A stretch of DNA of 64,000 bases, taken from NCBI RefSeq assembly GCF_017303375.1, contig NZ_JAFKOH010000009.1, positions 124,001 to 188,000 of the forward strand, written 5' to 3'. Source of the stretch: Bacillus sp. NTK074B (GTDB lineage Bacteria; Bacillota; Bacilli; Bacillales; Bacillaceae_B). Below the pieces are notes generated by a model, which worked only from the letters and a program-made list of their open reading frames with translations, was not told the origin of the DNA and searched no databases. Shown in pieces: positions 51,220 through 59,980 of the stretch. The translations under genes were made by a program, and so were the position numbers. The first letter of the stretch is position 1, and every line of letters starts with the position of its first letter.

Positions 51220-52416
51220 CTATAATACAGCCCTTTTGGCTTCCATATAATCCAGACCAAAGTGCATATGAAGGATTCTTGCTGCTTTTTCAACATCAGG
51301 CCGATCGACAAGGGCACTTAGACCAACGGATGATTCCCATACCGACACTTTCCCGATATGATAGTCATGAAAAACATTGGTGACCTTCTCTTTTACTTCC
51401 CCGGAAGAATGGATATTTCCAATCACACATACCTTCGATACATCCTCCATTATGTCAAAATGAGAGTAGGCCCCGCTGTACTTGCTGAGGATTTTCTTCA
51501 CAGCATGAAGATCTTCATCTTTAATGATCAGTGCCAGTTCTTGGCGATGCTTGATCCTCTCCGTTTCAATATGATGAGAATCAAGGTCATACAGAATCAA
51601 GGATTCTCCTCCGTCACATCCATGGATGGTAAGGACTGATACACCTTTCTGGAGCGCTACGCCGACTATGCTTCCATTCTTTTGAGCTTTAGCGCTGATA
51701 ACGGTTCCCCATCCCTCCTTTAAACTGGAACGGACGATTAAAGGGACAAAATGTTCCTTTGCATGTTTGATGGCTCTCGGATGCAGGACATTGGCTCCCA
51801 TCGTAGCAAATCGGAGCATGTCATTATACGATAAGCCGTCGATTTTGGCAGCCCTGGGAACCACTCTCGGATCTGATGTATACACCCCGTCTACATCCGT
51901 GTAAATGTCGCACCGATCCGCTTTCAAAGCGGAAGCAAGGGCGGCTGCTGTTGTATCTGAACCACCCCTTCCGAGCGTAGTGAGCTCTCCTTCATCTGTC
52001 ACCCCTTGGAAACCGGCAACCACCACAATCCGTCCGGCTGATAACTCCTCCTTGATTCTCCCTGTTTCAATGGAAGTGATCTTGGCATTTCCGAACACCG
52101 CGTCTGTCCAGATCCCAGCCTGCCTGCCTGTCAGGGACACTGCCTCGGCCCCTTTATGCTGAAGGGCCATTGTAAGAAGGGAAATCGTGACCTGCTCACC
52201 TGTTGAAAGGAGCATATCCATTTCCCTTTTTGGTGGTACATCAGACAGTTCACCTGCAAGTTTTACAAGGGCGTCCGTCGTTTTATCCATGGCCGATACA
52301 ACCACTACCACGTCATGCCCCTTCTCCTTTTCCTTCAACGCATAACCTGCTACCCGTTTAATCCGATCCGCAGAACCTACAGAGGTTCCACCAAATTTCT
52401 GAACGATGATACTCAA
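51220..52416 (-). CDS. lysC: Aspartokinase
   Basis: A 398-residue aspartate kinase, first enzyme of the aspartate pathway (Lys, Met, Thr). SIIVQKFGGTSVGSADRIKR at the start, then MLLSTGEQVTISLL, GFQGVTDEGELTTLGRGGSD and DIYTDVDGVYTSDPRV form the kinase. Two ACT domains (about 270-390) sense amino acids. The start is TTG 52416 with GGGGG upstream. Downstream of hom on the same strand, but 496 bases away across a hairpin repeat, so it may have its own promoter. Which effector (Lys, Thr or diaminopimelate) controls it cannot be read off. Confidence 0.9.
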   Translation of the reverse strand: MSIIVQKFGGTSVGSADRIKRVAGYALKEKEKGHDVVVVVSAMDKTTDALVKLAGELSDVPPKREMDMLLSTGEQVTISLLTMALQHKGAEAVSLTGRQAGIWTDAVFGNAKITSIETGRIKEELSAGRIVVVAGFQGVTDEGELTTLGRGGSDTTAAALASALKADRCDIYTDVDGVYTSDPRVVPRAAKIDGLSYNDMLRFATMGANVLHPRAIKHAKEHFVPLIVRSSLKEGWGTVISAKAQKNGSIVGVALQKGVSVLTIHGCDGGESLILYDLDSHHIETERIKHRQELALIIKDEDLHAVKKILSKYSGAYSHFDIMEDVSKVCVIGNIHSSGEVKEKVTNVFHDYHIGKVSVWESSVGLSALVDRPDVEKAARILHMHFGLDYMEAKRAVL

Positions 52417-52500
52417 GTGATCCCCCTACTTTCTATCAGATCTGTTTGCTTTCCTTAGGCTGTCTTCGTATAAGCTGTTGCTTTTAGTGGAGCGAGTAGC

Positions 52501-52629
52501 GGTTGATTTCCGCTCCAGGTGCTCGCTTTCCGCGGGTCTGGCGGTGAGCCTCCTCGGGCTAAAGCCCTGTGGGGTCTCACCTGTCCAGCGTTTCCCGCAG
52601 GAGTCGAGCACCTTCCGCTCCAATCAACT
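52501..52629. repeat. 129-bp hairpin repeat element, copy 2
   Basis: Left arm GGTTGATTTCCGCTCCAGG and right arm CCTTCCGCTCCAATCAACT are near-perfect inverted repeats, extending inward by about six bases. The interior GGCGGTGAGCCTCCTC and GTGGGGTCTCACC repeats copy 1 at 18629-18759, whereas the arms differ in sequence but still pair. It lies in the gap between hom and lysC. The rest of that gap (52630-52912) has a further imperfect palindrome rich in CTCGGCA/TGCCGAG (about 52815-52862) and no gene. Confidence 0.75.
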
Positions 52630-52912
52630 TTCTGACATACGTTTTTTCTCTAATCAAAGTAAATGTCATATTTTCGTATAGCCATCTTTTATAAGCTGAA
52701 AGGCCGATTCATTTGATCAGAATCCACACCTCTATTTCTGGCTTTTGATATATCATAAGAAACTATTTAGATAACGAGGGGGAACTCCGCAAACATCTGC
52801 AGAAAACAGGCGTGCCGAATCCCCGCTCGGCAAAATTGTGTTGAGGAAGTTCTGCCGAGGAAACCAGATAACAACAACCTTTGCAAGAAGAAGCTACCTT
52901 TTTAGAAAACCG

Positions 52913-54160
52913 TCAGGAAACCGACGCGCCTTCTTTCACTGCATTTTCAAGTGGAATTTCTTCCAGGATGGACACTGCCTGGAGATGTTCCTGTGATTGA
53001 AGAAGCGTTTCTATGTCCTTCTTCCTGCCTTCTACAAAGACATACAGGTAATCGCCTAGCTGAATGCGGTCTTTTAGCGTGAAAAGGGTAATCCACCGCT
53101 GATAGTCTTCATTTGCAGGGACGCGTAAGACCCATTGGCCTGTGCTTTCTTCGGAAACCTCCTCATTGTGTACTGCACTTTCAGGAGAAGCCGTGTATTT
53201 CCCTTGAATCAAAGATAGAAAGTCCTCGACCATGGCACTTCCGGTCGGACACTTACCGGCGCCCGGGCCCAGCAGTGTGATTCTTCCAACCAGACTCCCT
53301 TTCAATGAAATCGCATTTTCCACATCCTCCACCCCGTAGAAAGGGTGGGTGTCATGGACGAGGACCGGCTCGACTTCTCCTTTGATCCGGTTGAGTCCGT
53401 CACGTTCCAATGAACCTGCATGTTTAAAGCGCAAGCGGAAGGACTCCGCTGCCTGCAACCACTCTGCAGTCAGGTGTGTGATCCCCCTGCGTCTGATATC
53501 CTCCCAATCCGGCTGTCTCCCAAAAGCGGTCTGACTCAAGATCAGCAGCTTATAAAAGGCATCATATCCTTCAATGTCGCTCGTCGGGTCTGCCTCTGCG
53601 TACCCCTTTTCTTGAGACTGTCTTAGAGCGGTTTCAAAAGAAAGACCCTTTTTTCTCATTTGGGACAAAATGAAGTTGGAAGTCCCATTCAATATGCCTT
53701 GGATGCTTCTGATTTCATTTACCTTCAGGAGCTGGCGGATCGTGCCTATGACCGGGATCCCTCCGGCCGTTGTCGCTTCGAAACCAACGGATACACTGTG
53801 GCGTGTTGCCTTCTCCAAAAGATCGGGTCCATATTTAGCAAACATGGCTTTATTGGCCGTAACGATGTGGATCCCCTTCTCCACTGCTTTCGATAAATAC
53901 GTGTATCCCGGTTCTTCTCCTACAATGGCTTCAAAAATCACATGAAGATCCGGTATGTCGAGAATGTCCTTAAATTCTGTCGTGACCTTAATGGAGGGAT
54001 CGATTTCCCTTTGTTTGACGGGGTCCTTGATAAGAATCGCCCTCACCTTCACCTCTTGACCCAGTGCTTCCTTCAATCTGTCCTGGTGTGTATCAATGGA
54101 TTCACATACCCCTTGACCAACGGTTCCAAATCCCAGAATGGCTACATTTATGGCTGACAT
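52913..54160 (-). CDS. hom: Homoserine dehydrogenase under SAM control
   Basis: A 415-residue NAD(P)-dependent enzyme that reduces aspartate semialdehyde to homoserine, the branch towards methionine and threonine. AILGFGTVGQGVCESI binds the cofactor, IVTANKAMFAKYGPDLLEKA and GILNGTSNFILSQM are the substrate motifs, and a C-terminal ACT-like region follows from about 340. GGAGG lies 7 bases before the ATG. A SAM-I riboswitch with terminator lies just upstream, so transcription falls when S-adenosylmethionine is high. This suggests the copy is dedicated to methionine supply. Confidence 0.92.
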   Translation of the reverse strand: MSAINVAILGFGTVGQGVCESIDTHQDRLKEALGQEVKVRAILIKDPVKQREIDPSIKVTTEFKDILDIPDLHVIFEAIVGEEPGYTYLSKAVEKGIHIVTANKAMFAKYGPDLLEKATRHSVSVGFEATTAGGIPVIGTIRQLLKVNEIRSIQGILNGTSNFILSQMRKKGLSFETALRQSQEKGYAEADPTSDIEGYDAFYKLLILSQTAFGRQPDWEDIRRRGITHLTAEWLQAAESFRLRFKHAGSLERDGLNRIKGEVEPVLVHDTHPFYGVEDVENAISLKGSLVGRITLLGPGAGKCPTGSAMVEDFLSLIQGKYTASPESAVHNEEVSEESTGQWVLRVPANEDYQRWITLFTLKDRIQLGDYLYVFVEGRKKDIETLLQSQEHLQAVSILEEIPLENAVKEGASVS

Positions 54161-54238
54161 GATTCTGCCTCCCTCTTCGTTTTATTCCTTCATCCCTGCC
54201 TGAAGATCCACGGGGCGTGGTAGAAAGAGGGTATAAAG

Positions 54239-54394
54239 AAAAGCCCTCTTCTTGTAAGAAGAGGGCTTAGTGTATATGCTCCTCCCCTTATCTTCCAGAT
54301 TCACATTTGAATCTGTAGGAATTGGCACCTTTACAGACTGATCCTGCAGGTTGCCGGGCTTCATCGGGCCTATCCCTCCGCCGCTCTTGATAAG
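54239..54394 (-). ncRNA. SAM-I (S-box) riboswitch with terminator
   Basis: On the minus strand the aptamer opens CTTATCAAGAGCGGCGGAGG, continues GGCCCGATGAAGCCCGGCAA, then AAGGTGCCAATTCCTACAG, and closes GATAAG to pair P1 with CTTATC (54389-54394 with 54287-54292). A terminator follows: AAGCCCTCTTCTT and AAGAAGAGGGCTT (54241-54268) with a T run. AAGGGG of the closing strand can also pair with CCCTCTT of the terminator, which would be the antiterminator. All S-box landmarks are present. Confidence 0.93.
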
Positions 54395-54438
54395 AGATAT
54401 AACGTTTCGTTTTCACGTGATATTTGAGTATGAATTGG

Positions 54439-54467
54439 ATTATATAGGGGATTCTTTCCTTCGTCAA
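54439..54467 (-). promoter_or_regulatory. SigA promoter of the riboswitch-hom unit
   Basis: On the minus strand TTGACG (54462-54467), 17 bases, then TATAAT (54439-54444). It starts transcription about 35 bases before the aptamer. Confidence 0.88.
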
Positions 54468-54653
54468 TACTATTTTCGGTATTTTTCAAAAATTCTTTCT
54501 AATGTCGTAGATACTGGAATTTCCAATTGGTTTACTTTGATTTCCTCTGAAAAATCCAACTCCTATCAATCTATTTTTTATAATCAGGTTTTAACCGACA
54601 CTGGCAGGGAAAACTAATCCATATCCATTTACTAGAAAGGAACCGTTTCAATC

Positions 54654-56039
54654 ATGATGAAAAAAATGCTTCCTCTTTCCATCCAGAAATATTTGCTCAT
54701 GTCAAAACGTCAGCGCATGCATGAAATCCGGCTGACCATATGGTATATGCCTTTCTTATACATATGTCTAGCTGTACTGCTGGTAGCCTTTACCCTTTAC
54801 CTGGATCTCTCATTGGAAATCTCCCAGTATACGTTCGATCTATTGAGCATGGATGCCTCTGTGACCAGAATCCTGGTGAGCACCCTCATCGGTGGCGTTC
54901 TGACGCTCAGTGCCTTTACACTTAATTCCCTCTTAGTCGTGTTGACGACGTTCAGTGGGCAGTTTTCTCCAAGAATGCTTTTGGATTTCATATCGGACAA
55001 GCAGACGCAGCACGCCCTCGGTATATTTAATGGCAGTTTCGTTTATGTCCTCCTTCTCTTTCTGTTTATCGGTAGTTCAAAGAAGGAGATGTTTGTCGCT
55101 GCACCCATGATGACGATCTTCCTGGCCTTTCTTTCAGCCGTCACTTTCATCTTCTTCATTAATCATGTATCAACTTGGATGCAGGTCCATAACATCACGT
55201 ATAATATGAAACAGGTTTCTGAAGTGATGATCCATCAAACGCTGAAGAAAGATTTAGAAGCACACCGCACCACAGAAGATGGGGACCTCATGGAGGAAGA
55301 GAAAAAGAACATTGTCCATGTGAAAGCTAAACACTCCGGATATATTCAATTAGTAGATTTCCAGGGAATGATTCAACTCGCACAGAAAGAGAATCTTGTC
55401 CTTCAGCTTCATTATAAGGTGGGAGATTATGTACTCGCCGGAAATGAAATACTGAGCTTATGGGGGCCGGATACAGATAATATCCTCACTGATTCCTACC
55501 TTCCATTCCTCGAAATGGGCCATAAAGAGACGGAAATTCAAGACCTCCAAATGGGGATCCACAAATTGGCAGAGGTTGCGATAAAATCCCTGGGGAATGA
55601 CGACCCCAAAACGGCTTCTAATACGATCGACCAGATGGCCGATCTGATGTTGACAGTGGAGGATCAATTATCCTTCACACCCTATTTAATTGATCAACAG
55701 GATCGAATCCGGGTCATCCTTCAGTCAGAACCGTTTGATTATTATCTCTATCGTGGATTTGGTTATATTCGACACTATGCAAAAGACAATCACTTAATCA
55801 TAACGGAAATCGTACGAGCACTGGCTCTTTTAGCAGAATCCATTCAACCTTCCAAACATAAAGCTCTTTGGGAGTTTGCCTGTAATACCATCGATCATAT
55901 CGAAAGAGAGGTCATATATGAATTAGATAAGACCTTCCTTCTTCAAGAAGTTCATAAACTTGCACGTCTCACTGGACATCTGGAAGAGTATGTAGGTATT
56001 GAGAACAAATTCTACCCTTTCGCCAATGAAAATGCATAG
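54654..56039 (+). CDS. DUF2254 membrane protein
   Basis: A 461-residue protein. Four helices lie in the first 180 residues (FLYICLAVLLVAFTLYLDLS, ILVSTLIGGVLTLSAFTLNS, VYVLLLFLFIG, MTIFLAFLSAVTFIFFINHV), followed by a cytoplasmic region with HSGYIQLVDFQGMIQLAQKE and LQLHYKVGDYVLAGNEIL. This is the DUF2254 family, whose function is unknown; a channel or transporter role is often assumed. QFSPRMLLDFISDKQTQHAL is a conserved motif. AGAAAGGA lies before the ATG. It is divergent from the riboswitch-hom unit. Confidence 0.85.
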   Translation: MMKKMLPLSIQKYLLMSKRQRMHEIRLTIWYMPFLYICLAVLLVAFTLYLDLSLEISQYTFDLLSMDASVTRILVSTLIGGVLTLSAFTLNSLLVVLTTFSGQFSPRMLLDFISDKQTQHALGIFNGSFVYVLLLFLFIGSSKKEMFVAAPMMTIFLAFLSAVTFIFFINHVSTWMQVHNITYNMKQVSEVMIHQTLKKDLEAHRTTEDGDLMEEEKKNIVHVKAKHSGYIQLVDFQGMIQLAQKENLVLQLHYKVGDYVLAGNEILSLWGPDTDNILTDSYLPFLEMGHKETEIQDLQMGIHKLAEVAIKSLGNDDPKTASNTIDQMADLMLTVEDQLSFTPYLIDQQDRIRVILQSEPFDYYLYRGFGYIRHYAKDNHLIITEIVRALALLAESIQPSKHKALWEFACNTIDHIEREVIYELDKTFLLQEVHKLARLTGHLEEYVGIENKFYPFANENA

Positions 56040-56183
56040 TCATGTATGCCACCGAGAAAAAATGATTTATTGTTTCTAATCTGGAGGACCCATTAAGTCC
56101 TGAACAAGAGGCAGGGATATAACACAATCCATTCACGTTAATGACGAACAATCTTCTCAGATCACTTGTAATGAAGAGCAATA

Positions 56184-56270
56184 AAAAATCCGAACGAATT
56201 CGAATTTCATGAAGAAATTCGGAAAATCGTTCGGATTTTTCTTCGGCTAAAACAAATTTGTTCCAGCCTC
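56184..56270 (-). repeat. 3' hairpin module with AGGCTGGGACAAA, copy 2
   Basis: Directly after the aspA stop on the minus strand: GAGGCTGGAACAAA, then the arms AAAAATCCGAACGA and TCGTTCGGATTTTT with an inner hairpin of GAAATTC type. Same order of parts as at 18805-18882 after the helicase gene. It is a strong terminator. Confidence 0.78.
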
Positions 56271-56278
56271 TTTCCTTC

Positions 56279-57709
56279 TTATTCACGATCAAACAGAATG
56301 CGGCCTGCAATCCCCGGATTCGTCATTTCATAAGGGTTCAGGATCAGATCCAGCTCTTCCTCTGATAGAACATCATATTCTAAACAAAGTTCTCTTACGG
56401 ATTTCCCCTTTAAAATGGCTTCCCTAGCGATCCTGGATACGACTTCATATCCCAGGTGGGGGTTAACCGCCGTGATGATCCCCACACTGTTTTCCACATA
56501 TTCCTTCATACGTGTCTCATTCGCTTCAATACCAACCAGACAGTTGTCCGTAAAGCTTCTGAACGCATTGTTCATGATACTGATGGATTGAAGGAGATTG
56601 AATACGAGTACTGGTTCCATCACGTTCAATTCAAGTTGGCCGGCTTCCGATGCCAATGAGATGGTTTGGTCATTCCCCATGACCTGGAAGGCTACCTGAT
56701 TGATCAGTTCCGGCATGACCGGATTTACTTTACCCGGCATAATGGAAGAACCCGGTTGTCTGGATGGAAGTGAAATTTCACCAAGGCCCGCCCGGGGACC
56801 GGAAGCCATCAAACGAAGGTCGTTGGCGATTTTCGACATGTTCGTCATACACACTTTCAATGCAGCCGAAACTTCTGTGTAAGCGTCGGTATTCTGTGTA
56901 GCATCTACCAGATGTTCAGCCCCGGTTAAAGGTAGCCCGCTGATTTCAGCCAGGTGCTTGACAACACTCTTGATATATACAGGATCCGCATTTAATCCAG
57001 TGCCTACTGCGGTAGCCCCCATATTCACTTCATAGAGATGTTCCCGGGTGCGTCCGATACGTTTGATATCACGCTCCACTACTCTGCTATACGCTTCAAA
57101 CTCTTGTCCAAGACGGATCGGAACCGCATCCTGCAGATGGGTACGGCCCATTTTAATGACGTGGTCGAACTCCTGGGCTTTTTGTTTATAAGCTTTCAAC
57201 ATATGTTCCATGGTGTCCAGAAGCTTATCTAGCAACTTCAGGGTGGAAATATGGATGACTGTCGGAAATACATCATTGGTCGACTGTGACATATTCACGT
57301 GGCTGTTCGGACTTACTTTCCCGTACTCTCCTTTGCGATGGGACATGATCTCCAGAGCACGATTGGCAATGACCTCATTGGCGTTCATGTTGATGGACGT
57401 ACCAGCCCCACCTTGAATCGGATCGACGATGAAGAATTCATGAAGCTTCCCTTGAAGAATCTCATCCGATGCCTGGACAATGGCTTGCCCGATTCCGTCA
57501 TAAAGACGTGTGGTTTCCATATTGGCAAGTGCTGCCGCTTTCTTTACCACTGCCAGGGCATCGATCATTTCTTTATGAATTTTATAGCCTGTGACGGGAA
57601 AATTCTCCACAGCTCTCAGCGTTTGTATTCCATAGTATACCTCTTCAGGTACTTCTTTTTCCCCGAGGAAATCTTTTTCTATTCTAAATCCACTCGTGAC
57701 GTTTATCAT
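56279..57709 (-). CDS. aspA: Aspartate ammonia-lyase (aspartase)
   Basis: A 476-residue fumarase/aspartase-superfamily enzyme that converts aspartate to fumarate and ammonia. FRIEKDFLGEKEVPEEVYYG, MNANEVIANRALE, NMSQSTNDVFPT, GRTHLQDAVPIRLGQEF and the signature GSSIMPGKVNPV are complete. It lets the cell use aspartate as carbon and nitrogen source. The start is ATG 57709, 7 bases after GGGGAG. A perfect inverted repeat upstream could be an operator or leader hairpin. No asparaginase gene is adjacent, unlike ansAB of B. subtilis. Confidence 0.92.
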   Translation of the reverse strand: MINVTSGFRIEKDFLGEKEVPEEVYYGIQTLRAVENFPVTGYKIHKEMIDALAVVKKAAALANMETTRLYDGIGQAIVQASDEILQGKLHEFFIVDPIQGGAGTSINMNANEVIANRALEIMSHRKGEYGKVSPNSHVNMSQSTNDVFPTVIHISTLKLLDKLLDTMEHMLKAYKQKAQEFDHVIKMGRTHLQDAVPIRLGQEFEAYSRVVERDIKRIGRTREHLYEVNMGATAVGTGLNADPVYIKSVVKHLAEISGLPLTGAEHLVDATQNTDAYTEVSAALKVCMTNMSKIANDLRLMASGPRAGLGEISLPSRQPGSSIMPGKVNPVMPELINQVAFQVMGNDQTISLASEAGQLELNVMEPVLVFNLLQSISIMNNAFRSFTDNCLVGIEANETRMKEYVENSVGIITAVNPHLGYEVVSRIAREAILKGKSVRELCLEYDVLSEEELDLILNPYEMTNPGIAGRILFDRE

Positions 57710-57737
57710 TTCTCTACTCCCCATATTTGGATTAGCT

Positions 57738-57765
57738 CTCTAATTGATGATTCTATCAATTAGAG
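57738..57765. promoter_or_regulatory. Perfect inverted repeat upstream of aspA
   Basis: CTCTAATTGAT and ATCAATTAGAG are separated by six bases. It lies 29 bases before the start codon, so it may be an operator or a leader hairpin. No T run follows. Confidence 0.5.
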
Positions 57766-57909
57766 TCAAAGTAGGCAACGATTTAGAGATAAAACCCATT
57801 AATTTCAAAGGTTATAAAAGGCTGTTTTGATAAATGTTGTTGTTATTCCGATACAGACTATGATTTGGGGATGCTCTGTCATTTAGGGTGTGGTGCAGGA
57901 GGGTGAAGG

Positions 57910-57985
57910 GAACGGCTTCGATTTCCAGAAACCTTCGGCCGAGCCTAAACCCCCGCGGAAAATCAACCACCGCCCGCTACATCCA
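57910..57985. repeat. Degenerate end of the 130-bp hairpin repeat
   Basis: GCGGAAAATCAACCACCGC (57956-57974) resembles the reverse complement of the left flank of copy 2 at 52501, and GATTTCC and GAGCCT occur nearby. Too decayed to define ends. The rest of the gap 57766-58089 shows no gene. Confidence 0.35.
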
Positions 57986-58089
57986 AAAGCCACAATGTAT
58001 ACGAAAATAGCCTTATAGAAAAGCGCTTTTACTTTCCACCTGAAGTTTCATTCACCAAATGAGATACATGCATAGAAATAATCATTGGC

Positions 58090-58124
58090 AAAAAAATGCG
58101 CCTCGTGTAATGTCCCGAGGCGCA
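58090..58124 (-). terminator. Terminator
   Basis: TGCGCCTCG and CGAGGCGCA form a 9-bp stem. Seven T follow on the minus strand. Confidence 0.9.
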
Positions 58125-58154
58125 CTGTATCTTAAGAATTTGTTACCTATCAAT

Positions 58155-58787
58155 CTATCCTTTATGCTTTACTTGCTCCCGTAACTCTTCCAACTCACCT
58201 ACAAGTTTCATGACAAGATCATCACTTTGCCTCAACTGCTCGTTAAGTAAACGAATGGTTTCTTCTTCCCATTCAAACGGATTACCGTGATCAGGGGTAT
58301 AGCTTAAATCTTGATACACATCACCGTCTTCCCCCACCGTTTCACGGAAGTATACGGCTATCTCACAACCGGGATCCCCCATGGCAATCCTCTTTCTTAA
58401 AACCACTTTCGAGTAACCGAATTTACGTGACGCAATCCCACCAAGCACACTCGACGTCATATTGCATAAATGAGGAGCGTCTTGAACAGCTTCACCAAAC
58501 GGACATCCTTCCGCCTTCACCACTACATGATCAGGATGGACTTCTGATATATAGAAGTGTCCACCAATTGAATTCTTTAAATCAACAATGACTTCGGCAT
58601 AGCGGTCAACCGTCCATTCTTCATCTTTTCCCCCATACACCCTCTCAATCCATTCTCCTGTCCTAAGACCAATTTGACGTATATATTCATCTGCCGTTTT
58701 ACCTACCGTCTTTTGATGGATATGGGCATATTGAGTAATGAGCTTACTTAAAAAAAGCGTACCTGTTAATGCAGTTCCCGTTTTCAT
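58155..58787 (-). CDS. Methanogen-output-domain-like (MetOD1) cytoplasmic protein
   Basis: A 210-residue soluble protein. The core has VVVKAEGCPFGEAVQDAPHL, CNMTSSVLGGIASRKFGYSK and GDPGCEIAVYFRE, with cysteines at CPFG, HLCN and PGCE placed as in the heterogeneous V4R/MetOD1 sensor group, which often bind a ligand or a metal. The end is a helical Glu/Leu-rich segment (about 175-208). GAAGGGGTGG precedes the ATG. It stands alone. The family call rests on memory of these motifs, so it is moderate; the function is unknown. Confidence 0.6.
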   Translation of the reverse strand: MKTGTALTGTLFLSKLITQYAHIHQKTVGKTADEYIRQIGLRTGEWIERVYGGKDEEWTVDRYAEVIVDLKNSIGGHFYISEVHPDHVVVKAEGCPFGEAVQDAPHLCNMTSSVLGGIASRKFGYSKVVLRKRIAMGDPGCEIAVYFRETVGEDGDVYQDLSYTPDHGNPFEWEEETIRLLNEQLRQSDDLVMKLVGELEELREQVKHKG

Positions 58788-59021
58788 TTTCCCACCCCTT
58801 CATTTTACCTATGGTATAAGACTCAATGTAATGCCATGTTTTTTTATCATTAAAATGTTTCTCTGTTTTTTTGAATTCGGAATTATTACCATACAGTATA
58901 ACACCTACAGAACGAAAACTCTCTATTTCTTGAACTTTATTCCTTATCAAATGTTCGATATAGGATCGAATCTACCTTTCCTTAGGAAGGAATAGAGCAT
59001 AATAGGTTCAGAAAAGCACCT

Positions 59022-59061
59022 AAAAAAAAGAAGCTGATGAGAATGAATTCCCACCAGCTTC
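59022..59061 (-). terminator. Terminator of the qox operon
   Basis: GAAGCTGATGAGAAT and ATTCCCACCAGCTTC pair with a few mismatches, followed by eight T on the minus strand. It lies just after the qoxD stop. Confidence 0.85.
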
Positions 59062-59070
59062 CTATCTCTA

Positions 59071-59367
59071 TTAATGCATATTGCTCAATACCCAGACAGA
59101 ACCGGCTACGATCACAATCGCGATGAATGCGGCTGACATCATTTTTCCGACCTGCCATCTGCCTTCACCTTCGTTTACGTGCATGAACATGAAGAGCTGG
59201 ATCGCGGCCTGGATGAAAGCCAGGACGAATACGATCGCTACGATCAATTCATATGCCAGATTCGTGTAAAGTCCAAACCATACGGCTAGGAACGTTAACG
59301 CAATCGAAAGAATAAAACCAATGATCTGAGTCCAAGGCAATCCACTATGATTCGTATGTTGTGACAT
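59071..59367 (-). CDS. qoxD: Quinol oxidase subunit IV
   Basis: A 98-residue protein with three helices (IIGFILSIALTFLAVWFGLY, LIVAIVFVLAFIQAAIQLFM, AAFIAIVIVAGSVWVLSN). MHVNEGEG between helices 2 and 3 is typical of QoxD/CyoD. It assists assembly of the aa3-type quinol oxidase. Its ATG shares one base with the qoxC stop (TAATG). It is shorter than B. subtilis QoxD (124). Confidence 0.9.
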   Translation of the reverse strand: MSQHTNHSGLPWTQIIGFILSIALTFLAVWFGLYTNLAYELIVAIVFVLAFIQAAIQLFMFMHVNEGEGRWQVGKMMSAAFIAIVIVAGSVWVLSNMH

Positions 59368-59978
59368 TATCCCACCATCCCTAATAAGTACACGCTTGTG
59401 AACACGAAGATCCAGACAAAGTCCAGGAAGTGCCAGTACAAGCTTGATACAAATAGTTTTTTAGCGGTATCAGGATTCAATCCCCGCTGTTTCACTTGGA
59501 ACATGACGAGAATGATCCATAGAATCCCGACGGATACGTGGAGACCATGCGTCCCGGTCAGTAAATAGAAGGATGACCAGAATGCATTTGTACCCATGGC
59601 TGCTCCTTCATGAATCAAATGGACAAATTCCGTGATTTCCATGTATAGAAATCCTAATCCGAACAGTAATGTGATGATCAGCCAAACCATCATGGATTTG
59701 ACGTTTCTTTTTCTTAATTCATTTATTGATAAACCAGACGTGAAACTACTGATTAACAGTAGCAGCGTCATGATGATCGTATTCTTCATATCAAACACTT
59801 CACTTGGAAGCGGGCCACCCATCGTACCGGCTTTCAGAGCGAAGAACGTTGCGAAAATCGTGGCGAACAATGCGATTTCCGCACCAAGGAAAACCCAGAA
59901 TCCGAAGATGTTCAATTTACCGATATCGGATTGATATTCTAGTGGCGTGTTTGGATCTATATTCGTACTATGTGCCAT
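59367..59978 (-). CDS. qoxC: Quinol oxidase subunit III
   Basis: A 203-residue protein with five helices. NTPLEYQSDIGKLNIFGFWV, LLTGTHGLHVSVGILWIILV and SLYWHFLDFVWIFVFTSVYL are the conserved segments of heme-copper oxidase subunit III. The start is ATG 59978, 7 bases after GGAGG and 2 bases after the qoxB stop; GTG 59984 is an alternative overlapping start. It is part of the quinol oxidase in the cytoplasmic membrane. Confidence 0.92.
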   Translation of the reverse strand: MAHSTNIDPNTPLEYQSDIGKLNIFGFWVFLGAEIALFATIFATFFALKAGTMGGPLPSEVFDMKNTIIMTLLLLISSFTSGLSINELRKRNVKSMMVWLIITLLFGLGFLYMEITEFVHLIHEGAAMGTNAFWSSFYLLTGTHGLHVSVGILWIILVMFQVKQRGLNPDTAKKLFVSSLYWHFLDFVWIFVFTSVYLLGMVG

Positions 59979-59980
59979 GC

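Noticed and set aside
57910-57985. Full third copy of the 130-bp element
   Set aside because: Only one end and scattered motifs match; it is listed as degenerate.
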